From: Mytilus edulis
Lineage: Eukaryota > Mollusca > Bivalvia > Mytilida > Mytilidae
Length of the DNA stretch: 64,000 nt
Assembly (NCBI RefSeq): GCF_963676685.1
Contig: NC_092350.1
Coordinates: 4,887,486-4,951,485, forward strand
Direction of reading: 5' to 3'
Shown here: one piece after another, positions 56,801 to 64,000 of the stretch
Layout of the letters: every line of letters begins with the position of its first letter
How positions within the stretch are numbered: position 1 is the stretch's first letter
Translations under genes and position numbers: made by a program
Notes under the pieces: generated by a model
The model's database searches: none
What the model saw: the letters and a program-made list of their open reading frames with translations, nothing else
What the model was told of the DNA's origin: nothing

Positions 56801-58101
56801 GACATGACATGAAAAAAAAGCATTGATTTAGTGATATTATTTATATTTATTTACCAAAGCAGAAAATATTGAAAAAAAAATATAAATACACATGGTTGTT
56901 TAATACATTTTATTGATTTTGATTTCAGAATCCAAACATATAGGAAACAGTTACCTGAGAGATAAGTAAGTAAAGTACATCAGACAATTATATAGATTAT
57001 AATCCACTGAACAGGTTGAATTGTTTCACATTGTGTCATGTCTAAAACCTTTTGTTCCCTTACTATATGGTAATGGTTTTGCTCATTGTTGATATCTGTA
57101 CAGTTACATGTACCTATAGTTGCTAATGTCCGTGTCATTTAGTGAAATTTTAGTCTCAGGTGAAAAGTCATTTATAATGACAATCATACTCCATTTTCTT
57201 ATTCTTATATTCATGTACATTATTTGACTTTATTTGTTTATTGCTCACAATTGTATACTGTTTATTCACTTAAAACCTACTGGGGATTCATTTATTTTCA
57301 TAGATTGACTTGCTTTTTCGTAAATATTTATTTTCATTGTACTGCCAATCTCTGCATACAAAGCCTATAGAAAATTTGTAATTCGTGGAACATTTGAATT
57401 CATGGTTAACCTATAAAGGCTGTATCCATAAAACTCATGAAAATTGATATCCAACGAATTATAGTGAATCCACAGTATGCTTTGGGTTTTTATGCCCCTC
57501 CCCTGTAGTGGAGGGGACATTTAAGTTTACCCTTATCCGTACATACTGAATATAGTTTTGTTTCTTTAACTTAAGTTTGTCTAAACAAAATTTTATGAAA
57601 GTAATACACAATTCTTAATACATGTACCACAACACACCGATCAAGTTTTATTTGAGTGGTGATATTTTTACCTTTCTAGAGTTATGCCCATTTACAAAGG
57701 GAAAAATTATTGCATTTTTCGTTTCTGTTCTCTAACTTAAGTTTGCCTCAGCTAAATGTTATGAATCTTATACACATGGCTTATTACCACAAAACACAGA
57801 TCTAGTTTGAATTTTGATGGCGCCACTGTTACTGCTCTAGCACTTTGACCTTTTCAAAGTGTGTTATTGCTGAATTTTTCATTTCCCTTCGCTAACTTGA
57901 GTTTGCCACAACCAAATGTTCTTGTTTTACTTCAGTCCTCCTTATGACAACACTGAAGAAGCTGTAAATGCTAGACGATTAAAGAAGTCAGTCACTGTTT
58001 TTACCACATTTGATTGGTCGAAAATACCACGATATGAAGAAAGACGACAGATGGACAAACCTTTTGATTCGCCAGAAATCATAACACATGTTTATCGTTA
58101 A
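47845..58101 (+). CDS. LRRC72: LRRC72-like leucine-rich-repeat protein, at least eight exons, 5' end unresolved
   Basis: Exons 48092-48165, 49053-49122, 49559-49754, 55756-55845, 56360-56512, 56929-56965 and 57936-58101 join with matching phases and give 261 residues to TAA at 58099. An upstream exon ending 47879 (GAC TAT GAA GAG TCA AGT CAG) probably precedes them. The protein opens AIKSLLEKCGIKKDKDVEEL. LRR units follow: LYLSNQDLSEVVDLTRFKFL, LKILWLNANKL, LKELHLENNQLTTI, LEVLMLHNNQLTKL and LHTLNLFDNPV. The LRR cap is YRLLLIHTVPSLKLLDRQ, and a polar tail holds EKIRETIAFGRR and SVTVFTTFDWSKIPRYEER. Order, length and the C-terminal motif fit LRRC72, which I recall as about 287 residues in human. 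Its role is poorly known; a ciliary role is only suspected. The 6-kb intron 49755-55755 holds a Helitron-like element. Confidence 0.8.
48092..48165 (+). CDS. LRRC72: LRRC72 exon: N-terminal cap and first LRR start
   Basis: Acceptor cttttctag, donor TCA AAT CA|GTAAG; encodes AIKSLLEKCGIKKDKDVEEL and LYLSN. The donor region is the seed of the minisatellite that follows. Confidence 0.85.
48166..48697 (+). repeat. 38-bp minisatellite made of splice-donor copies, 14 units
   Basis: Each unit is gtaagatttcagtggcaatt followed by tctgtatttatcgaatca, so it ends with the exonic tail and begins with the GTAAG donor of the LRRC72 exon that ends at 48165. Confidence 0.9.
49053..49122 (+). CDS. LRRC72: LRRC72 exon: LRR
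   Basis: Acceptor tgcatttcag, donor AAG|GTATGT; encodes DLSEVVDLTRFKFLKILWL and NANK. Confidence 0.85.
49559..49754 (+). CDS. LRRC72: LRRC72 exon: central LRRs
   Basis: Acceptor tcttttag, donor CTTA|GTAAGT; encodes two full LRR strands, LKELHLENNQLTTI and LEVLMLHNNQLTKL. Confidence 0.9.
49955..50098 (+). repeat. 28-bp minisatellite, 5 units
   Basis: Unit cattatgacatagttttcat plus ttataaaa, in the large LRRC72 intron. Confidence 0.9.
50410..50663 (+). repeat. Family A repeat, decayed
   Basis: From gtcccaagtcaagagcttgt through tttcttgtttgaactgttta to gagagttgtctcattgtcaa and taccaca. Confidence 0.7.
50690..51590. mobile_element. Family C element with long inverted arms
   Basis: Left and right 200-bp ends are related in inverted orientation (acttgagaaagactgaaaaa and gagttttcctcaagtt; attgcaacagtag and ctgttgcaatta). 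No transposase. A relative is at 14330-14895. Confidence 0.6.
51813..54605 (+). mobile_element. Non-autonomous Helitron-like element with four 500-bp units
   Basis: Starts TCACCTGGCCCGAAGGGCC inside a head palindrome, then a cgtcgtccgtcgtcg tract. Four tandem units begin at tttacaaaaatcttctcct (about 51891, 52393, 52893, 53896). It ends with the hairpin aggctctttagagcct followed by CTAG. TC at the start and a hairpin plus CTRR at the end are the Helitron signature; A-T target flanks are not clear. Apparent proteins at 51940 and 52921 are copies of the same unit frame and are judged non-coding. Confidence 0.6.
53315..53809. mobile_element. 495-bp DNA transposon insertion with 5-bp target duplication
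   Basis: Inverted ends CAGTGATATTGTTTG and CAACAATATCACTG, flanked by ATGAC at 53310-53314 and 53810-53814. It sits inside the third 500-bp unit, and the other units show the uninterrupted target. CAGTG ends plus a 5-bp duplication resemble some hAT-like groups. Confidence 0.85.
55225..55471. repeat. 247-bp near-perfect hairpin in an LRRC72 intron
   Basis: Arms of about 120 bp: ttgttataattgaccttttt, ttctgcagaaattaaatatg, tgataaaaagattataacat, catattggccctggtatcat and the exact mirror on the right, around ggctttagccgag. Longer arms than the 39756 copy. The tail to 55640 (gtgacgtcacgtcattt, ccccgggcaattttgaggtt) is shared with that copy. Confidence 0.9.
55756..55845 (+). CDS. LRRC72: LRRC72 exon: LRR C-terminal cap
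   Basis: Acceptor atcatttcag, donor CAAG|GTTAGA; encodes LFDNPVSQEPGYRLLLIHTV and PSLKLLDRQ. Confidence 0.9.
56360..56512 (+). CDS. LRRC72: LRRC72 exon: charged helical tail
   Basis: Acceptor ttactttag, donor ATAG|GTTAGT; encodes GKTETDQARRVYDQEQEKIR, ETIAFGRRSEG and PPELYYPPGLERSR. Confidence 0.85.
56929..56965 (+). CDS. LRRC72: LRRC72 small exon
   Basis: 37 nt, acceptor gatttcag, donor GATAA|GTAAGT; encodes SKHIGNSYLRD. Its length fits the phases on both sides. Confidence 0.75.
57010..57195 (+). repeat. Family A repeat, decayed
   Basis: ggttgaattgtttcacattg, ttttgctcattgttga, acctatagttgctaatgtcc and atgacaatcatactcc. Confidence 0.6.
57490..57905 (+). repeat. Bivalve repeat with palindromic head, LRRC72 intron
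   Basis: Head cccctcccctgtagtggagg followed by two related segments with ttctctaacttaagtttg and ccacaaaacac[ac]gatc. A fragment of the same family lies at 47040-47200. Confidence 0.6.
57936..58101 (+). CDS. LRRC72: LRRC72 last exon
   Basis: Acceptor ttacttcag; encodes PPYDNTEEAVNARRLKKSV, TVFTTFDWSKIPRYEERRQ, then DSPEIITHVYR and TAA. An AATAAA occurs at 59001-59006, beyond the 35-bp minisatellite. Confidence 0.9.
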
Positions 58102-58660
58102 TTCATTATGTGTTATCATTTTTTTTTAAACTGTGATAAATATAAAAGTATTAGAATTTATTTGTGATAATTGAAGAAGTATTAGAATTCATTGGTGATA
58201 ACTTAAGATGTATTAGAAATTAATAGAGTATTAAAAAATAAGTATTTGAAAAATATTTCTATTTAGAATCAAAACATTTTTTCTCAGCTTCATATATATC
58301 AGTATTTCATGGACATGTTTTATAAGTGCTATTTATTGGTGTAACTAAAGAGGAGATTGGAATTGAATTTGTTTATGTTACACAGAATGTTTTGATATTG
58401 CTGTCAATATACAATATATATAGAAATATGAACTTGTCAGATAGAAAATAGGAGCCATCTCAAGGTAGTAAGGTGGCAGAGGTCTAAATTACAAACATTA
58501 GAATTTTTCATAGGGGTATGGGAAAATATCATGCAGGCTACTTTTTATGACTGATTTCATTTAAAGATTCATGATTTCATGAGTTGAATTTTAAAACCAA
58601 TTATTTGATTTAATGAATGTTTCTGTGCAACACATGTATATTGACCACTGCCATCATTAT
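58102..58660. other. LRRC72 3' UTR/downstream, AT-rich
   Basis: Short repeated phrases (gtattagaattyattkgtgataa) just after the stop; nothing else recognised. Confidence 0.4.
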
Positions 58661-58672
58661 GGATGAATACAA

Positions 58673-59000
58673 TTTGATTATATGACTGGTCATCTCTGCT
58701 TAACAGAACTGATTATATGATTGGTCATCTCTGCTTAACAGAACTGATTATATGACTGGTCATCTCTGCTTAACAGAACTGATTATATGATTGGTCATCT
58801 CTGCTTAACAGAACTGATTATATGACTGGTCATCCATCTCTGCTTAACAGAACTGATTATATGACTGGTCATCTCTGCTTAACAGAACTGATTATATGAC
58901 TGGTCATCTCTGCTTAACAGAACTGATTATATGACTGGTCATCTCTGCTTAACAGAACTGATTATATGACTGGTCATCTCTGCTTAAGAGAACTGATATC
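58673..59000 (+). repeat. 35-bp minisatellite, 9 units
   Basis: Unit gattatatgactggtcatct plus ctgcttaacagaact; one unit has a 4-bp expansion (catc duplicated). Probably in the LRRC72 3' UTR, before AATAAA at 59001. Confidence 0.9.
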
Positions 59001-59006
59001 AATAAA

Positions 59007-59942
59007 ACATAACTAAATACAGCGTTCATATATTCAGTTTTTTAAGGCAAAAAAGTATAAATGGTTGTTTCATTATAATATATTTTTAAAGATATTTTAG
59101 ATCACCACATATTATATATTTTTGTAACAGTTACAATTCTGTAACTGTGGATAGTTGTAATTAGAGCTATTATTTACCAATTGATAATGGTACAGTCTTG
59201 CTTTGTATTTTTTATTTGTATTGGGCTATCATTATAATAATTTTAAATGTTGAAATATAAGAAATACAGTAATTTTTATTTGATACCAAATTAAGATTGC
59301 AGTTATCTCCCTTTACTGTGACTTGCTAAATAAATCCTTACTATCAAAATTTGGTCTTACCAAATACGATTTATTTATATGAAATTAATATCTTATTTTA
59401 CTTTAATTTGTTTACTACAAGATGTTATACTGTATTTTTCAAAGTACACTGAAAACAACTGATAGAAAAGAGATTTATATTTTTATATATCTAAAAATAG
59501 AAATCTATAAACTTCAATACTTTGTGACACAATCATAACAAGCAATCAAGTAAATTTCTGCTTTATTTCAGGCAGATTGATATTACTAATATTATACAAC
59601 ATATTATTTTTGTCTCACTAAATCACAATTCCTGAAATTGTCAGATTCTAGTTTGATGTAAGCAGAACTATTCACTCTATTTCTTACAATTATTATTTTC
59701 CTGTCTTATTATCCAACACAAAGTATAGTCAGATTTTTATATGATCTCAATTTCTTTACATACTATAATAATACATAATATGCAAACAGTCAAATGTAAG
59801 TACTGATGTTCACTAACAGTCCTGTCTTCGTTAATTTAATAGTTGATATTTGAGAGGGTAGGTTTCTTTGTGAAAATAGGCTTGTTTGTTTTCATTTATG
59901 ACTGGGGCAAATAATTATTGTTATCTAAGTAGAACATATTTT
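59007..59942. other. AT-rich intergenic stretch
   Basis: No gene or repeat of this window recognised. Confidence 0.4.
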
Positions 59943-61200
59943 TGTCGAGCCTTCGACTTTAGTCGAAAAAGCGAGACTAAGCGATCCTACATTCCGTCGG
60001 CGTCGGCGTCGTCGTCGTTGGCGGCGGCGGCAGCGTCCACAAATATTCACTCTGTGGTTAAAGTTTTTGAAATTTTAATAACTTTCTTAAACTATACTGA
60101 ATTTCTACCAAACTGGGACAGAAGCTTGTTTATGATCATAAGAAAGTATCCAGAAGTAAATTTTGTAAAAATAAAATTCCATTTATTCCGTATTTTACTT
60201 ATAAATGGACTTAGTTTTTCTGCGAGGAAACATTACATTCACTCTGTGGTTAAAGTTTTTAATTTTTTAATTACTTTCATAAACTATCCTTGATTTGTAC
60301 CAAACTTGGACAGAAGCTTGTTTATGATCATAAGATAGTATCAAGAAGAAAATTTTGTAAAAATAAATTTCCACTTTTCCGTATTTTACTTATAAATGGA
60401 CTTAGTTTTTCTGCGAGGAAACATTACATTCACTCTGTGGTTAAAGTTTTTAAAATTTTAATAACTTTCATAAACTATCCTTGATTTGTACCAAACTTAA
60501 GACAGAAGCTTGTTTATGATCATAAGATAGTATCAAGAAGAAAATTTTGTAAAAATAAATTTCCACTTTTCTGTATTTTACTTATAAATGGACTTAGTTT
60601 TTCTGCGAGGAAACATTACATTCATCCTGTGGTTAAAGTTTTTAAAATTTTAATAACTTTCATAAACTATCCTTGATTTGTACCAAACTTGGACAGAAGC
60701 TTGTTTATGATCATAAGATAGTATCAAGAAGAAAATTTTGTAAAAATAAATTTCCACTTTTCCGTATTTTACTTATAAATGGACTTAGTTTTTTTGCCAG
60801 AAACAGAACATTCACTCTGTGGTTAAAGTTTTTAAAATTTTTATAATGTTCTTAAACTATCCTGGATTTCTACCAAACTTAGACAAAAGCTTGTTTCTGA
60901 TCATAAGATATTATTCAGAAGTAAATTTTGTAAAAAAAAAATTCACTTTCTCCGTATTTTACTTATAAATGGACTTAGTTTTTCTTCCAGTTAACATTAC
61001 ATACAGTCTGCAGTTAAAGTTTATAAAACATTTATTAGATTCATAAACTATCCTGGATTTTTTTACCAAACTTGGAAGCTTCTTTCAATCAAAAGACAGT
61101 ATAGAGAGGGAAATTTTTATTGATGTTTTTCCTCATTTTTGTTGAGTCTGCGATTAACAGCAAAAGTAGGCGAGACACTGGGTTCCGTGGAACCCTTATG
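59943..61200 (+). repeat. Head, 191-bp tandem core (five to six units) and hairpin tail
   Basis: The head tcgagccttcgactttagtc (hairpin-forming) leads to a cgtcggcgtcgtcgtcgttg tract. Units start at ttcactctgtggttaaagtt near 60046, 60238, 60429, 60621, 60811 and 61005. The tail gcgagacactgggttccgtg folds on ggaaccc and ends ttatg. The frames at 59886-60293 and 60290-60484 are unit copies, not genes. Confidence 0.85.
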
Positions 61201-61523
61201 AATTTTTTATGACAGTACCCATACAACAATAATTAACTTATTTTTGATTGATCTCTTTAATATAACATTTTTTTAGGCCTTAACATAGCAGATGATTTAT
61301 GAGAAGTATCATCACCATATTTTTTTATATTATTTTATTTCATTGGTGAAAGCCATGTTAATATTCTATTGACATTGGATGTTGGATTTTTATGTTTTTG
61401 TTTTTGTTTGCACTAGTTTTGTAAAATGACATTCCATAAATTTATTTTTGTTGACATTTTTTAAGCAATACATATTGCATTTATTACGAATAATAAAATT
61501 TTACAATTTAAATATTGTTTTTA

Positions 61524-61995
61524 TTATGCCCCACCTACGATAGTAAAGGGGCATTATGTTTTCTGGTCTGTGGATTCGTTTGTTCGTCTGTTCGTCAGTC
61601 TGTTTGTCCTGCTTCAGGTTAAAGTTTTTGGTCAAGATAGTTTTTGATGAAGTTGAAGTCAAATCAACTTGAAACTCAGTTCACATGTTGCCCATGATAT
61701 GATCTTTCTAATTTTAATGCCAAATTAAAGTTTTGACCCCAATTTCACGGTCCACTGAACATAGAAAATGATAGTGCAAAGTTCAGGGTAAAGTTTTGGA
61801 TAAAGTTTTTGTTCAAGGTAGTTTAAGATGAAGTTGAAGTCACATCAACTTGAAACTTAGTACACATGGTCCCTATGATATGATCTTTCTAATTTTTATT
61901 CCAAATTAAAGTTTTGATCCCACTTTCAATGTCCAGTGAAAATTGAAAATGATAGTTGGAGTGGGGCATCTGTTTACTATGGACACGTTCTTGTT
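61524..61995 (+). repeat. Head, 180-bp tandem core (two units) and tail, TTATGCCCC family
   Basis: The head ttatgccccacctacgatag pairs with aaaggggcattatg. Two units share gatgaagttgaagtca, catcaacttgaaact and tatgatctttctaattttta. The tail ggagtggggcatctgtttac and tatggacacgttctt. Confidence 0.8.
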
Positions 61996-62075
61996 CAGAC
62001 TCTTTGAGGATTATAGAGTATGGAGAGGCTTGAACCCCATCCTTCCATATATTCATATGTTCCTGTCTTGGATAA

Positions 62076-62465
62076 ATAGAGAATGGAGATTGGGAATGTG
62101 TCAAAGAGACAACGACCCTACTGAAGAGCAGAAAATAGCCAAAGGCCACCAATGGGTCACCAGTGACAGTGTAGTGAGAAAATCCTGCACCTAGAGGCTG
62201 GTTTCAGCTGGCCCCTACAAAAAATGTGAACTAATTCAATGAAAATAGACGCCACACTTAACTCCATAACATATTAATAAACTAAAATTGAAAAAAAAAC
62301 ATTCAAGACTAACAAAGGCCAGAAGCTCCTGACTTGAAACAGACACAAAAACTTTTTTTGTGAGATCTCAACCCTCCCCTTTAATTCTAGCCAATGTAGA
62401 ATAAGCAATACACACAATACAACTCAGTTTAAAAGAAGTCATAGTTCAATATCAGAATCAAAGAA
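62076..62465 (-). mobile_element. 5'-truncated Naiad 3' tail
   Basis: gagaatggagattgggaatg, gtgtcaaagagacaacgacc, caaaggccaccaatgggtca, actaacaaaggccagaagct and ccctcccctttaattctagc, the same order as 22478-22860. It ends before the SECIS-like region. Confidence 0.8.
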
Positions 62466-62721
62466 GATGCTTATATTCCTGATTATGTACTAGGGATATT
62501 GCAGTCAAATTACTTCCCCAAGATCTACACATCTAGCCAATGGCATTTGAACCCATGAATTTATGTAGTAAATTTCTCCATAAAAAATGTGTTGCTGGTT
62601 TCCAGTTATAGATCAAAATGGATCAGCGGTCTTACCTGAAGCAGTGACAGTCATTGTAATTGACAGTTATATTTGCAAATGTAATTTATATTTTGCTAAA
62701 TTCCAATGTTTATAATATAAA

Positions 62722-62805
62722 AAAGAAGATGTGGTATGATTGCCAATGAGACAACTGTCCACAAGAGACCAAAATGACACAGACATTAACAACTACAGTT
62801 TAGCA
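62722..62805 (-). repeat. Family A repeat, short 3' copy
   Basis: The minus strand ends attgccaatgagacaactgt reversed, with cattttggtctcttgtggac and the cacatcttctttttt-type tail. Confidence 0.8.
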
Positions 62806-64000
62806 GCTTTATTTTCTTACTCTTAAAACCGATATAGCTTTAGGAACAGAAAATTTCCATGGAAAAGTGATTGATGTATATGACGTCAATAGTTCAAAGA
62901 TTCTGGTGTCAAGCGTTGCAGATTTTCAAATAGCAATAGGTGTATTCACTTAGTTTATAACAATTAAAGAATATGGTCTTCATAAATTGTTTTATAAGTT
63001 GTATACAGCCTTTGTTAGAATTTTATGAACAGTCTTTGATATGATGATTCATCTCAGGTTGCTTAATGTCCAGTGGCAAAAATAACACACACTTAGTGTT
63101 TGAGGTCGGATTATGTAGGACAGACTATACAAAACATAAGTCAAGCTGAATTTATTACTTTATTTCAAATTGTGTAAAGTAAATAAATAACATATAAAAA
63201 GACAACAGTATAACTAATATAAAACTATATTTATCACATTAATTAAATACACAACCGTGTAATCACTAAAACTTGTAAAAATAAATTGGTATAAAAGAAA
63301 ATGTTTCATATTACTGATTGATTCAGTTCAGAAAATATAACAAACAAATTAACAATATATAACAATCATCAAATAAAACTTGACACTCTAGGTCACAATA
63401 AATGCTTACATTTAATTGTTTGCAATGATGCATCATGAGATTCCAGTGAAATAAAAACTGATAATCTCAATTGTGAAAAAAACTAGTATGAATCAACATG
63501 ATAACACTATTCATTTCAACTACAAATCAATGATACAGTGTGTGAATGAACTGGTAAAATCTAGAGAAACCTGCAGGTCATTATATTAACATGTTTATAC
63601 TAACATGAGGATAAGTGGATGAAGCATCAATATAGTGGTACTGTAAATTCAGAAATTATTGCGTGCATTTATTATTGCGATTTTGTCATTTTAGACTTAA
63701 ATGCCGTTTTAAGTTTTACGATTTTGAAAAAAAATCTGTTTAATTCATATAAAATATTTCAAAACGCGAGTTTAAATTATTGCCATTACAACTCTGTCCC
63801 TTTTTCGCCACTATAAAAACCTTGCATTAATTTCTGAATTTACAGTAGTTGTTTCAAAATATATAATATTAGAAACAGTTGCAAACAAGCATAATAAAAC
63901 AAGGTCAACAAATAAACTTTTGATTTAACAAGTAAAATTTGTAACAAACTATTGAACATTTCCATATCGTTGGCATCTACATGTATGAACAAAATGTAGG
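62806..64000. other. AT-rich right edge, nothing recognised
   Basis: No open frame or repeat of this window was found. A short inverted pair (tactgtaaattcagaaatta at 63640 and taatttctgaatttacagta at 63827) brackets 63640-63846, suggesting a small MITE of about 207 bp. Confidence 0.45.

Noticed and set aside
59886-60484. Two related plus-strand proteins (135 and 64 residues)
   Set aside because: Identical frame in successive 191-bp tandem units of a dispersed repeat.

Overview
The window looks like nuclear DNA of a bivalve mollusc, most likely a mussel (Mytilidae). It is AT-rich and intron-bearing, and it is packed with dispersed repeats of a type I know from bivalve genomes: Penelope-like tails, hammerhead-bearing repeats, Helitron-like elements with tandem cores, and many MITEs. 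The species call is inference from repeat style; no marker gene is present.

Host genes, left to right. (1) 452-864 (+): the last two exons of a gene whose C-terminus resembles 2'-5'-oligoadenylate synthetases. (2) 20870-21493 and 28524-29405 (both -): two intronless paralogues for small four-helix membrane proteins with cysteine clusters; the family is not recognised. (3) 45671-37303 (-): a four-exon gene, reconstructed here with consistent splice phases, for a 1730-residue protein with twelve dsRNA-binding-type C2H2 zinc fingers fused to a RIG-I/Dicer-type DExH helicase. An ISRE-like triple repeat lies 44-60 bp upstream of its ATG. (4) About 47.8-58.1 kb (+): a multi-exon gene matching LRRC72, a leucine-rich-repeat protein; its first exon is unresolved.

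Mobile DNA. 2.2-5.3 kb holds a broken L1/Tx1-type LINE. 5888 and 20287 are the outer ends of a pair of inverted, CACAG-starting termini with subterminal ACGTCCGTAAAAC-type repeats, 14.4 kb apart, possibly one large CACTA-like element. 22.5-26.5 kb is a Penelope-like element of the permuted Naiad type (endonuclease before reverse transcriptase). It has three in-frame TGA codons at expected cysteine sites and a SECIS-like hairpin just after the stop, so it probably encoded a selenoprotein. Its 3' tail recurs at 10.4, 38.8, 40.3 and 62.1 kb. 31.1-33.75 kb is a 45-bp minisatellite, followed at 33.8-34.2 kb by a tandem pair of hammerhead ribozyme repeats. The introns of the helicase gene and LRRC72 carry long perfect hairpins, a MITE with 70-bp inverted repeats, a splice-donor-bearing minisatellite and a Helitron-like element with four 500-bp units.

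How it fits together: the OAS-like gene (a dsRNA sensor by family) and the IRF-site-bearing zinc-finger/RLR helicase point to antiviral, dsRNA-directed immunity. Both the helicase gene and LRRC72 have introns with sequences able to fold into long dsRNA. Direct functional linkage between these genes is not shown by the sequence.
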